Below, piece by piece: positions 8,820 to 18,130 of a stretch of DNA of 60,354 bases (the first letter of the stretch is position 1; each line of letters opens with the position of its first letter). The notes beneath the pieces are model-generated. The model saw only the letters and a program-made list of their open reading frames with translations. It was not told the origin of the DNA and made no database searches. The translations under genes were made by a program, and so were the position numbers. Source of the stretch: an uncultured Eubacteriales bacterium (lineage in GTDB: Bacteria; Bacillota; Clostridia; Oscillospirales; Oscillospiraceae); NCBI GenBank assembly GCA_900316255.1, contig ONCI01000012.1, forward strand, positions 1 to 60,354. The letters run 5' to 3'.

Positions 8820-9773
8820 ATGCTGAAAGAAATGGGCTTTTATAAGGGCGTGAATCTGGGAGGCTGGTTTTCCCAGTGCGATTACAGCCGGGAGCGTCTG
8901 GACAATTTCATCACGGAAAAGGACTTTGCGCAGATCGCCGCCTGGGGCTTTGATCACGTGCGCATCCCCATCGACTATAACCTGATCCAGAACCGGGACG
9001 GCAGCATGATCGAGGAGGGGCTGGCGCGGATCGACCGGGCTCTGGCCCTCTGCGAGAAGTACGGGCTGCATACCGTGCTGGACCTGCACAAGACCCAGGG
9101 CTTTTCCTTCGACGCGGGTGAGAAGGAGGAGGGCTTCTTCCGGAACGAAGACGATCAGGAAAAGTTTTACGCCATCTGGGACTGCTTTGCCCGCCGCTGG
9201 GGCGACCGGGCGGACCGGGTGATGTTCGAGCTTTTGAACGAGGTTACGGAGAAGGCCTATCTCCCGGACTGGAAGCGGATCAGCCGGGAGTGCGTGCGGC
9301 GCATCCGCCAAAGCGCCCCGGAGGTACTGGTCCTGCTGGGAAGCTACCAGTGGAACAGCGCCAGGACCCTGCCGGAGCTGGAGGCGCCTTACGACAGCCG
9401 GGTGCTCTACAACTTCCACTTCTACGAGCCCCATGACTTCACCCATCAGGGAGCCTACTGGGAGGCGCCCTACCGGGACATCAGCCCCCGCTATACCTAC
9501 GCGGAGAGCGGGGCCGGGGAGGCGTACTTCGAGGACTTCCTGCGTCCGGCTCTGGAAAAGGCGGAGAAGGAGGGCACTGAGCTCTACTGCGGAGAATACG
9601 GCGTCATCGACGTGGTGCCGCCTCAGGAGGCGGTGAAGTGGTTCCGGGACCTGCATAAGGTCTTCCAGCGCCACGGCATCGCCCGGAGCCTCTGGAGCTA
9701 CAAGGAGATGGATTTCGGCCTGCAGGATGCGCGGATGGACGGCGTACGGCAGGAGCTGCTGGAGCTTTTATAA
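8820..9773 (+). CDS. Cytoplasmic GH5 family glycosidase (endo-beta-glucanase-like)
   Basis: 317 residues with the glycoside hydrolase family 5 barrel: VNLGGWF near the start, catalytic acid in FELLNE (Glu141), FHFYEPH, and nucleophile in CGEYG (Glu259). There is no signal peptide, unlike most cellulases, so it likely acts inside the cell on imported oligosaccharides. ATG 8820 is preferred over ATG 8814 because AGGAG at 8808-8812 is 7 bases from the former and only 1 from the latter. The location after the sugar importer supports a role in trimming beta-glucan or mannan oligosaccharides; the exact substrate is uncertain. Confidence 0.85.
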   Translation: MLKEMGFYKGVNLGGWFSQCDYSRERLDNFITEKDFAQIAAWGFDHVRIPIDYNLIQNRDGSMIEEGLARIDRALALCEKYGLHTVLDLHKTQGFSFDAGEKEEGFFRNEDDQEKFYAIWDCFARRWGDRADRVMFELLNEVTEKAYLPDWKRISRECVRRIRQSAPEVLVLLGSYQWNSARTLPELEAPYDSRVLYNFHFYEPHDFTHQGAYWEAPYRDISPRYTYAESGAGEAYFEDFLRPALEKAEKEGTELYCGEYGVIDVVPPQEAVKWFRDLHKVFQRHGIARSLWSYKEMDFGLQDARMDGVRQELLELL

Positions 9774-9843
9774 CAGCAAAAAGCTTGCCTGACAGCGGCT
9801 TCCTGGTTTATACTGGTTTCAAATCCAGAAGGAGGAAAGACGC

Positions 9844-10338
9844 ATGAGAGCAATTTTTGAGCGTGTGAGCATCCGCCGCTATGAAGAGAGACCCGTGGAA
9901 GAAGAGAAGCTGGAAGCGCTGCTGCGCGCTGCCATGGCGGCCCCTTCGGCCGGCAACCAGCAGCCCTGGGAGTTTTATGTGATCCGGGACCGGCAGATGC
10001 TGGAGAAGCTTTCCAAGGTCAGCCCCTATGCCGGCTGCACCGCGAAGGCGCCTGTTGCCATCGTCAGCGCCTACCGGGAAAAGCTCTGGGCGCCGTCCTA
10101 TGCCCAGATCGACATGAGCATTGCCATGGAAAACCTGTGGCTGAGCTGCGGCGAGCAGGGCCTCGGCGGCGTGTGGCTGGGCATCGCCCCGGTGGAGGAG
10201 CGGATGCGGGCCGTGGAGGAGATCGTGGGCATCCCTGAGGGATTGCGGGCCTTTGCCATCTTCCCCCTGGGCTATCCCGCCGAGAGCCGGGCCCAGCAGG
10301 ACAGATGGGATCCGGAGCGGGTGCATCGGATCGGGTGA
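9844..10338 (+). CDS. Nitroreductase-family flavoprotein
   Basis: 164 residues. The N-terminus ERVSIRRYEERPVEEEKLEALLRAAMAAPSAGNQQPW is the nitroreductase FMN-binding signature, and QGLGGVWLGIAP is the second conserved block. Such small FMN oxidoreductases reduce nitro groups, quinones or related acceptors with NAD(P)H; the true substrate is unknown. AAGGAGG precedes ATG 9844. It stands alone, with no operon partner, and ends at a bidirectional terminator. Confidence 0.85.
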   Translation: MRAIFERVSIRRYEERPVEEEKLEALLRAAMAAPSAGNQQPWEFYVIRDRQMLEKLSKVSPYAGCTAKAPVAIVSAYREKLWAPSYAQIDMSIAMENLWLSCGEQGLGGVWLGIAPVEERMRAVEEIVGIPEGLRAFAIFPLGYPAESRAQQDRWDPERVHRIG

Positions 10339-10410
10339 AGGAAATTCGGAGTTCGGAATAGAGGGAAACACGTAGGGAGCGATCTCAATGCTGCTGCGAG
10401 GAGATGTGAG

Positions 10411-10480
10411 GACACCTCATCCGTCATCCGCCTTGCGGGAGACGGCGGATGACACCTTCCCCTCAAGGGGAAGGCTTTGA
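10411..10480. repeat. Dispersed palindromic intergenic repeat (A-type, clear copy)
   Basis: CATCCGCC (10425-10432) faces GGCGGATG (10444-10451), followed by CCTTCCCC (10455-10462) facing GGGGAAGG (10467-10474). It is nearly identical to the copy at 16.88 kb. Confidence 0.75.
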
Positions 10481-10530
10481 GAGCAGCAGATCATCCAACT
10501 CCCCTCAAAACTAGAAACGAAAAACTGCAA

Positions 10531-10577
10531 AAAGCACCGGGCATCGGGAATTTCTTCCCGATGCCCGGTGCTTTTTT
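10531..10577. terminator. Bidirectional terminator between nitroreductase and purine operon
   Basis: A 20-base perfect stem (10531-10550 with 10555-10574) with a TTTC loop, A-rich on the left and T-rich on the right. It can end both the plus-strand nitroreductase transcript and the long minus-strand purine transcript. Confidence 0.85.
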
Positions 10578-10584
10578 GCTTAAC

Positions 10585-11778
10585 TCACTCGGCGGTGTAG
10601 TTGTCGAAATAGCCCTGGATGAAGACGATGGGGGTGCCCTTGTCGCCGGAGCCGGAGGTCAGGTCGCAGAGGGAACCGATCAGGTCCGTCAGGCGGCGGG
10701 GGGTGGTGCCCTCGGAGGCCATCTGACCCACCAGGTCGCCGTCCTTCTTGCGGATCTCCTCCTCGATAGCTTCGCGCAGCGCGTCGCCGGAGAGGGCGGC
10801 AAAGTCGTTATCCGCCAAGTACTTGAGCTTCAGCTCGTTGGGGGTGCCCTCCAGACCCTTGGTGTAGGCTGGGGAGACCACCGGGTCCGCCAGCTCCCAA
10901 ATCTTGCCGATGGGGTCCTTGAAGGCGCCGTCGCCGTAGACCATGACCTCGATGTTCTTGCCGGTCTTTTCCTTCAGTTCCGCCTGGATGGCCTCCACCA
11001 GAGGCTGGCAGTCCCGGGGGAAGAGCTTGACCTTGTCCTCGGTGGCCTTGTTGGAGCCCAGCAGACCGTAGCGCTCGTTGTAGCCGCTGCCGTTGACGGA
11101 GGCGGTCATCAGCTCGTCCAGACCGAAGACCCGCTCGCCGCCGGCGGCCTTCAGGATGCGGGAGGTGCGGGCGCGGGTGTGGATATCGCAGTGGATGACG
11201 TTTTTGGTGTAGTCCAGGATGCGGCGGGCGTCATTGGCAAAGATCACTTCCACCTCGGCACCGGAATCCCGGATCAGCTCAGCATAGTAATCCACGTAGT
11301 CGACGCCGGTGAAGCGGTGGACCCGGTAGCCGAAGAGCTCCCGGTAGCGCTCCAGAGTCAGCAGATCCCGGTAGGGATCCACGCCCTTCTCGTCCAGACT
11401 GTCCCAGTCCACCAGGTGGTTGCCCACCTCGTCGGAGGGATAGGAGAGCATGAGGACCACTTTCTTCGCGCCCTTGGCGATGCCCCGCAGGCAGATGGCA
11501 AAGCGGTTGCGGCTGAGAATGGGGAAGATGACGCCGACGGTCTCGCCGCCCAGCTTTTCCTTCACGTCGGCGGCGATGTCGTCCACCGTGGCGTAGTTGC
11601 CCTGGGCCCGGGCGACGATGGCCTCGGTCATGGCGACGATGTCCCGGTCATGGAAGGCAAAGCCCTCCTGCTCGGCGGCGGCCAGGACGGATGCGGTCAC
11701 GATCTGCTTCAGATCGTCTCCCTCGCGGATGATGGGGGCGCGGACGCCCCGGGAAACAGTTCCTACCATACGACTCAT
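10585..11778 (-). CDS. CofE/FolC2-like (COG1478) gamma-glutamyl ligase family protein
   Basis: 397 residues. The N-terminal part (APIIREGDDLKQIVTASVLA ... DRDIVAMTEAIVARAQG) matches coenzyme F420-0:gamma-glutamyl ligase, but the protein is longer than the roughly 250-residue archaeal CofE. No other F420 gene is visible. COG1478 members have been reported to replace folylpolyglutamate synthase in Chlamydia. Being last in a purine operon with two folate-dependent transformylases makes folate polyglutamylation a plausible inference. Start: ATG 11778 after AAGGCAGG; an upstream in-frame extension reads over purL and is ignored. 70 bases separate it from purL. Confidence 0.75.
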   Translation of the reverse strand: MSRMVGTVSRGVRAPIIREGDDLKQIVTASVLAAAEQEGFAFHDRDIVAMTEAIVARAQGNYATVDDIAADVKEKLGGETVGVIFPILSRNRFAICLRGIAKGAKKVVLMLSYPSDEVGNHLVDWDSLDEKGVDPYRDLLTLERYRELFGYRVHRFTGVDYVDYYAELIRDSGAEVEVIFANDARRILDYTKNVIHCDIHTRARTSRILKAAGGERVFGLDELMTASVNGSGYNERYGLLGSNKATEDKVKLFPRDCQPLVEAIQAELKEKTGKNIEVMVYGDGAFKDPIGKIWELADPVVSPAYTKGLEGTPNELKLKYLADNDFAALSGDALREAIEEEIRKKDGDLVGQMASEGTTPRRLTDLIGSLCDLTSGSGDKGTPIVFIQGYFDNYTAE

Positions 11779-11848
11779 AGATTTTTTACCTGCCTTTCTT
11801 TTGCTGCTTCCGGGATCGGAGCGATCGTTCTCCGGAAGATGGAATCGA

Positions 11849-12388
11849 TCAACGGAAATACCGGACGGCGGCCTCGAACATGCGGAGGTCGTAGTTGCCG
11901 GGGACGTTTTTGTAGAGGTTGGAGCCGATGCGCTCGGCGTGGCCCATCTTGCCGAAGACGCGGCCGTCGGGAGAGGTGATGCCCTCCACGGCGAAGAGGG
12001 AGCCGTTGGGGTTAAAGTGCACATCGGCAGTGGCCCTGCCTTCCAGATCCACATACTGGGTGGCAATCTGCCCATTGGCGGCCAGGGCGCGGATGGTGGC
12101 CTCGTCCGCCAGGAAGCGGCCCTCGCCGTGGGAGATGGGCACGTTGTACACCTCGCCCACCTGGGTCAGCGCCAGCCAGGGGGACTTGTTGGAGGCGATG
12201 CGGGTGCGGACGATGCGGCTCTGGTGCCGGGCGATGGTGTTGAAGGTCAGGGTGGGCGCCTTTTCATCCGGCTCGATGATGCGGCCGTAGGGTACCAGAC
12301 CCAGCTTGATGAGGGCCTGGAAGCCGTTGCAGATGCCGCAGATGAGGCCGTCCCGCTGCTCCAGCAGCTCCATGACCCCTTCCTTCAC
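11849..12388 (-). pseudogene. purL: purL, 3' fragment: glutaminase domain after a frameshift
   Basis: This frame encodes the rest of the FGAM synthase glutaminase domain, including the nucleophile motif GICNGFQALIKLGLVPYG and downstream SHGEGRF (catalytic His/Glu region). Upstream of its first ATG (12388) the same frame still reads family sequence (FSGGDEPDGSGKFITAFFRS) back to about 12470, where it abuts the other frame. It therefore looks like a broken continuation of the upstream purL frame, not an independent PurQ. No ribosome binding site is evident near 12388. Confidence 0.8.
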
Positions 12389-15300
12389 GGGATCGGAGCG
12401 GAAGAAGGCGGTGATGAACTTGCCGGAGCCGTCCGGCTCGTCGCCGCCGGAGAACCCGGAGGCGCCGGGCGAAGTCCTCCACGGAATGGGCGATGGCGTC
12501 GGCGCTCAGGTTGCGGATGACGAAGATCTCCGGCTCGCCGCCGGCATCACGCACAGCGCGGGCGCTGTCGATCTCGCAGTTGGTGCCGGGGAAGGCCGGG
12601 ATCAGCACCCGGGGCTTTGCCACGCGGATGGCCGGAGCCGGACGGCTTTCGGCGGAATAGGAGAAGGTCTCCAGAGGGATCTCGGGCGTGGGGATGTTGC
12701 AGGCGTAAACGCTCTCCAGCTTGCCCTCGTAGAGCTCCAGGAGCTTTGCGCAGTCCAGAGACGCATCACCGCAGGTGAAGCAGCCGTCGTCGGTGAAGAC
12801 GCCCAGGCACTCGCCGGGCACGTCCTCGTCCGCCTCCACCAGGAAGGCACCGTAGTCGTAGCCGAAGAGACGGTCCAGCGGCAGATCTGCCCGGAAGCGG
12901 AAGCCCAGGGCGTTGCCGATGGCCATCTTCCAGATCGCGGCGGCGTCACCCCCCTCGCCGGGAGTGTAGCAGGCGTAGGCCTTGCCGCTGTGCAGAAGAG
13001 CGTTGACGGTATCGAAGAGGGAGAGGAGGGAGGCGGCGGTGGGAAGGCCGCTTTCGTCCTTTTCCGGCGCCAGGCGGATGAGCTTGTGGCCCGCCTGCTT
13101 TGCCTCGGGGGTCACGATATCGCCGGTTTTGGCGGTGGTGACGGCGAAGGAGACCAGGGTGGGGGGCACGTCCAGGTTCTCGAAGCTGCCGCTCATGGAG
13201 TCCTTGCCGCCGATGGCGGCAACGCCCAGGCCCATCTGGGCCTCAAAAGCGCCCAGCAGGGCGGCCAGAGGCTTGCCCCAGCGCTTGGGATCCTTGCCCA
13301 GACGCTCGAAGTACTCCTGGAACGTGAGGTACACGTCCCGGAAAGCGGCGCCGGAGGCAATGAGCTTTGCCACCGATTCCACCACGGCAAGATACGCGCC
13401 GTGATAGGGACTCTGCTCCGAGAGGAAGGGGTTGAAGCCCCAGGACATGAGGGAGCAGTCCTCGGTATGGCCCTGCTCCAGAGAGATCTTCTGCACCATT
13501 GCCTGGACCGGGGTGAGCTGATATTTGCCGCCGAAGGGCATCATCACGCTGCCGGCGCCGATGGTGGAGTCAAAGCGCTCGCTGAGGCCCCGGCGGGAGC
13601 AGCCGTTCAGGTCCGAGACGGCCTTGCCCATGGCCTCGGCAAAGGAGGCGGCGGGCTGAGGCTCCAGAGCCTTGGGGGCGGCGGCATCCACGGTGATGTG
13701 CTTGGCTGCGCCGTTGGTGTCCAGAAAAGCGCGGCTCAGATCCACGATGGTCTTGCCGTTCCAGTGCATCCGGAGGCGAGGCTCCGGCGTGACCACGGCC
13801 ACGGGCACGGCCTGCAGGTTCTCCTGATCCGCCAGGGCCAGGAAGGCGTCCCGGTCCTCGGGGGCGATGACCACGGCCATGCGCTCCTGACTCTCGCTGA
13901 TGGCAAGCTCGGTGCCGTCCAGACCCTCATACTTGCGGGGGACGGCGTTGAGGTCGATGCTGAGACCGTCGGCCAGCTCGCCGATGGCCACGGAGACGCC
14001 GCCTGCGCCGAAATCGTTGCAGCGCTTGATCATACGGGTGGCGGAGGGGTTGCGGAAGAGGCGCTGGAGCTTGCGCTCCTCGGGGGCGTTGCCCTTCTGC
14101 ACTTCGGCGCCGCAGGTCTCCACCGAGTGGGCGTCATGGGCCTTGGAGGAGCCGGTGGCGCCGCCGATGCCGTCCCGTCCGGTGCTGCCGCCCAGGAGGA
14201 TCACCAGATCCCCGGGAGCGGGCCGCTCCCGCCGCACATTGGCGGCCGGGGCCGCGGCGATGACCGCGCCGATCTCCATGCGCTTGGCAGCGTAGCCCGG
14301 GTGATACCACTCGTCCACGATGCCTGTGGCAAGGCCGATCTGGTTGCCGTAGGAGGAATAGCCTGCGGCGGCGGTGGTGACCAGCTTCCGCTGGGGAAGT
14401 TTGCCGGGGATGGTCTCGCTGACGGGCTTCAGGGGGTCCGCCGCGCCGGTGAGGCGCATGGCCCCGTAGACGTAGGCCCGACCGGAGAGAGGGTCCCGGA
14501 TGGCGCCGCCGATGCAGGTGGCCGCGCCGCCGAAGGGCTCGATCTCGGTGGGGTGGTTGTGGGTCTCGTTCTTGAAAAGAAGCAGCCAGGGCTCGGTCAC
14601 GCCGTCCACGGTGACCTCGGTCTTCACGGTGCAGGCGTTGATCTCCTCGCTCTCGTCCAGCTTCGGGAGCTTGCCGGCCTTCTTCAGGGCCTTGGCGGCG
14701 ATGGTGCCCAGGTCCATCAGGCAGATGGGCTTGGTGCGGCCCAGGGCCTCACGGGTGGCCAGATAGTCCTCCCAGGCCTGCTGCAGCAGGGGATCGGAGA
14801 AGCGGGCCTCGTCGATGACAGTGTTGAAGGTGGTGTGACGGCAGTGGTCGGACCAGTAGGTGTCCAGCACCCGGACCTCGGTGATGCTGGGGTCCCGGCC
14901 CTCGGTGCGGAAATAGTCCTGGCAGAAGGCAAAGTCGTCCCCGTCCATGGCAAGACCGAGACGGCGGCCCAACGCTTCCAGCTCCTCCCGGGGCAGCTCC
15001 CGGAAGCCCTCCAGGGTCTCCACGCTCTCGGGGAGCACATACTGCATGGCCAGAGTCTCCGGCCTTCCCAGGGCGGCCTCCCGGGCCTCCACAGGGTTGA
15101 TAACGTATTTCTTGATCTCCTCCAGCTCCTCCGACGTCAGGTCGCCGTAGAGGGCGTAGACCTTGGCGGAGCGGACCAGGGGCCGCTCTCCCCGGGAGAG
15201 GATCTGGATGCATTGTGCGGCAGAGTCCGCCCGCTGGTCAAACTGGCCGGGGAGATACTCCACGGCGAAGACCAGGGCGTCGCCCGGGTCGATGCTCTCG

Positions 15301-15506
15301 GAGGCCAGGTCCAGCTGGGGCTCGGAGAAGACGGTGCGGATGGCGGAATCGAAAAGCTCCCGGCTCAGACCCTCCGCGTCGTAGCGGTTGAAGAGACGGA
15401 CCTTGGTGAGACTCCGGATCCCCAGCAGGCCCCGGGCGTCGTTCAGCAGGGCGCGGGCCTCCTGGTCCAGGCCGGGCTTCTTTTCGACGTAAACTCTATA
15501 AACCAT
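12264..15506 (-). pseudogene. purL: purL, 5' part: phosphoribosylformylglycinamidine synthase, frameshifted near its end
   Basis: Step 4 of purine synthesis: FGAR plus glutamine and ATP to FGAM. The frame runs from MVYRVYVEKKPGLDQEARAL (ATG 15506 after AAGGAAGAGG) through the synthetase domains (LLFKNETHNHPTEIEPFGGA, GGVSVAIGELADGL, GGKDSMSGS). It then enters the glutaminase domain (VLIPAFPGTNCEIDSARA) and leaves frame after SVEDFARR at about 12470, ending in Arg-rich junk. Compared with the family, the stretch between SVEDF and GGFSGGDEP is short by about two dozen bases, not a multiple of three. Total span ~3.66 kb fits the single-chain Gram-positive PurL. Real mutation or assembly error cannot be told apart here. 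Starts 1 base from the purD stop. Confidence 0.85.
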
Positions 15507-15507
15507 G

Positions 15508-16779
15508 TTATACCTCTTCCTTTGCGCGCAGGGCTCGCTGGCCGATGTCCCGGCGGCAGAAGGCATTTTCAAATTTCACTTGATCGGCCAGAGCGTAGGC
15601 CGCTTCGATGGCGCGGGGCAGGCTCTCCGCCACGGCGGTGCAGCCCAGGACCCGGCCGCCGTTGGTGACGAGACGCCCGTCCTTCAGCGCGGCGCCGGCC
15701 ACATAGACCTGATCGCGGATGGCCTCCGGGATCTCCAGAGGGAAGCCCTTTTCGTAGCTGCCGGGGTAGCCTCTGGAGGCCAGGATCACGCAGCAGGCAC
15801 TCTCCGGACGGAACTTGACTTCCACATCGCTGAGGCGCTCCTCGGTGACGGCGCGCATGATGGTGAAAAGGTCGCTCTCCAGCAGGGGCAGCACCACCTG
15901 GGTCTCCGGGTCGCCGAAGCGGCAGTTGTACTCGATGACCTTGGGGCCGTCCTTCGTGATCATCAGGCCGAAGTACAGGCAGCCCTTGAAGGGACGGCCC
16001 TCGGCCTGCATGGCGCGGACGGTGGGCAGGAAGATCTCTTCCATGCAGCGCCGGGCCACGGCCTCGGTATAGTAGGGGTTCGGCGCAACGGTGCCCATGC
16101 CGCCGGTGTTGGGGCCGGTGTCCCCGTCAAAGGCGCACTTGTGGTCCATGGAGGAAACCATGGGGACGATGGTCTTGCCGTCGGTAAAGGAAAGGACGGA
16201 GACCTCGGGACCCTCCAGGAATTCCTCGATGACCAACTTCTCGCCGCTCTTGCCGAACTTGTGGTTCTCCATGCTCTCCCGGACGGCCTGCTCGGCCTCC
16301 TCACGGCTCCGGGCCACCACAACGCCCTTGCCCAGGGCCAGGCCGTCCGCCTTCACCACCACGGGAATGGGGCAGCTGCGGACGTAGTCCAGAGCGGCGT
16401 CCAGTTCGGTGAAGACCTCATAGCGGGCGGTGGGGATGTTGTACTTCTTCATCAGGTCCTTGGCAAAGACCTTGCTGCCTTCGATGATGGCGGCTTCGGC
16501 CCGTGGGCCGAAGCAGGGCACGCCGATCTCCTCCAGGGCGTTGACACAGCCCAGGACCAGGGGATCGTCCGGCGTGACCACCGCGTAGTCGATGGCGTTT
16601 GCCTCGGCAAAGGAGACGATGGAGGGGATGTCCTTGGCGCCGATGGGAACGCAGGCGGCGTCCGCCGCGATGCCGCCGTTGCCGGGGAGGGCGAAGATCT
16701 CGGTGATGGCAGGGTTCTCCTTCAGCTTGCGGATGACGGCGTGCTCCCGGCCGCCGCCGCCGATAACCATTACTTTCAT
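15508..16779 (-). CDS. purD: Phosphoribosylamine-glycine ligase
   Basis: 423 residues, the normal PurD length. It joins phosphoribosylamine and glycine with ATP to form GAR (step 2). The N-terminus MKVMVIGGGGREHAVIRKL, the ATP-grasp core (VVKADGLALGKGVVVA) and TGGMGTVAPNPYYT are diagnostic. ATG 16779 follows GAGGAG; earlier in-frame codons lie in repeat sequence. An A-type repeat and about 167 bases separate it from the AICAR transformylase gene. It ends 1 base before purL begins, suggesting translational coupling. Confidence 0.95.
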   Translation of the reverse strand: MKVMVIGGGGREHAVIRKLKENPAITEIFALPGNGGIAADAACVPIGAKDIPSIVSFAEANAIDYAVVTPDDPLVLGCVNALEEIGVPCFGPRAEAAIIEGSKVFAKDLMKKYNIPTARYEVFTELDAALDYVRSCPIPVVVKADGLALGKGVVVARSREEAEQAVRESMENHKFGKSGEKLVIEEFLEGPEVSVLSFTDGKTIVPMVSSMDHKCAFDGDTGPNTGGMGTVAPNPYYTEAVARRCMEEIFLPTVRAMQAEGRPFKGCLYFGLMITKDGPKVIEYNCRFGDPETQVVLPLLESDLFTIMRAVTEERLSDVEVKFRPESACCVILASRGYPGSYEKGFPLEIPEAIRDQVYVAGAALKDGRLVTNGGRVLGCTAVAESLPRAIEAAYALADQVKFENAFCRRDIGQRALRAKEEV

Positions 16780-16868
16780 GTTGAACTCCTCAAATGTGAT
16801 AGTGCGGATGGGCTTCCACCTCATCCGTCGCCTGCTCCGGAAGGAGAGGCAGTGAGGAAGAAATAAAC

Positions 16869-16935
16869 ACATCATGCGTCATCCGCCTTGCGGGGGACGG
16901 CGGATGCCACCTTCCCCTCAAGGGGAAGGCAAAGA
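16869..16935. repeat. Dispersed palindromic intergenic repeat (A-type, clear copy)
   Basis: CATCCGCC (16880-16887) faces GGCGGATG (16899-16906), then CCTTCCCC (16910-16917) faces GGGGAAGG (16922-16929). It sits inside the purine operon between the AICAR transformylase and purD genes. Confidence 0.75.
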
Positions 16936-16946
16936 GGATGGGATTA

Positions 16947-18125
16947 TTAGTGGTGGAACAGGCGCATGCCCGTGAAGGCCATGACCATGTTGTAGCGGTC
17001 CGCGGTGGCGATGACGTGATCGTCCCGGATGGAGCCGCCGGGCTCGGCAATGTACTGCACGCCGGACTTGCGGGCGCGCTCCACATTGTCCCCGAAGGGG
17101 AAGAAGGCGTCGGAGCCGCAGGTGACGCCGCTCTGGGTGGCGATCCAGGCCTTTTTCTCCTCGGCGGTGAGGACCTCGGGCTTCACCTTGAAGATCCGCT
17201 GCCACTCGCCCTCCCGGAGCACGTCCTCGTACTCATCGGAGGTGTAGATGTCGATGGCGTTGTCCCGGTCGGGGCGGCGGATGCCGTCCACGAACTGCAG
17301 GCCCAGCACCTTGGGATGCTGGCGGAGATACCAGTTGTCCGCCTTCTGGCCGGCGAGACGGGTGCAGTGGATGCGGCTCTGCTGGCCGGCGCCCACGCCG
17401 ATGGCCTGGCCGTCCTTCACGTAGCAGACGGAGTTGGACTGGGTGTATTTGAGGGTGATAAGGGCCACGATCATGTCGATCTTGGCCTGCTCGGGCAGTT
17501 CCTTGTTCGCGGTGACGATGTTCTGCAGCAGCGCCTCGTCGATCTTGAAGTTGTTGTGGCCCTGCTCGAAGGTGATGCCGAACACGTCCTTGTACTCCTG
17601 AAGCGCGGGAACGTAGTCGGGATCGATCTGGACCACGTTGTAGCCGCCCTTCTTCTTGGTCTTCAGGATCTCCAGGGCTTCCTCGGTGTAGCCCGGGGCG
17701 ATGACGCCGTCGGAGACCTCGTCCTTCAGATAGGCGGCGGTGGCGGCGTCGCAGACTTCGCTGAGCGCGGCCCAGTCCCCGTAGGAGCAGAGACGGTCGG
17801 CGCCGCGGGCGCGGATGTAGGCGCAGGCGATGGGGCTGAGCTCGGCCTCGGGGGCGACGAAGTAGATCCTCCGGTCAATCTCGCTGAGGGGCAGGCCCAC
17901 GGCGGCGCCGGCGGGGGAGACGTGCTTGAAGGAGGCGGCGGAGGGAAGACCGGTGGCCTCTTTCAGCTCCTTGACCAGCTGCCAGGAGTTGAGGGCGTCC
18001 AGGAAGTTGATGAAGCCGGGGCGGCCGTTCAGCACGGTGACAGGCAGGTCGGAGCCGTCCTTCATGAAGATGCGGGCGGGCTTCTGGTTGGGGTTGCAGC
18101 CGTATTTGAGTTGCAGTTCGTTCAT
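16947..18125 (-). CDS. AICAR formyltransferase, stand-alone
   Basis: 392 residues carrying only the transformylase half of PurH: LKYGCNPNQKPARIF, SFKHVSPAGAAVG, TQSNSVCYVKDGQAIGVGAG, and SDAFFPFGDN near the end. It transfers a formyl group from 10-formyl-tetrahydrofolate to AICAR (step 9). The IMP cyclohydrolase half is missing and is supplied by the separate gene just upstream. ATG 18125 is preferred over TTG 18134 because GGGAG is about 10 bases from the ATG and almost touches the TTG. Spacing to the upstream gene is 5 bases. Confidence 0.9.
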   Translation of the reverse strand: MNELQLKYGCNPNQKPARIFMKDGSDLPVTVLNGRPGFINFLDALNSWQLVKELKEATGLPSAASFKHVSPAGAAVGLPLSEIDRRIYFVAPEAELSPIACAYIRARGADRLCSYGDWAALSEVCDAATAAYLKDEVSDGVIAPGYTEEALEILKTKKKGGYNVVQIDPDYVPALQEYKDVFGITFEQGHNNFKIDEALLQNIVTANKELPEQAKIDMIVALITLKYTQSNSVCYVKDGQAIGVGAGQQSRIHCTRLAGQKADNWYLRQHPKVLGLQFVDGIRRPDRDNAIDIYTSDEYEDVLREGEWQRIFKVKPEVLTAEEKKAWIATQSGVTCGSDAFFPFGDNVERARKSGVQYIAEPGGSIRDDHVIATADRYNMVMAFTGMRLFHH

Positions 18126-18130
18126 ATCGA

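Noticed and set aside
10585-11778. True coenzyme F420 biosynthesis
   Set aside because: Only one F420-type gene is present and its surroundings are purine and folate related.
12440-12490. Programmed frameshift in purL
   Set aside because: No slippery A/T-rich heptamer is visible and conserved residues are missing at the junction, so a deletion or assembly error is more likely than recoding.
12306-15668. A 1120-codon open frame on the plus strand opposite purL
   Set aside because: Antisense shadow of purL with low-complexity composition and no recognisable domain.
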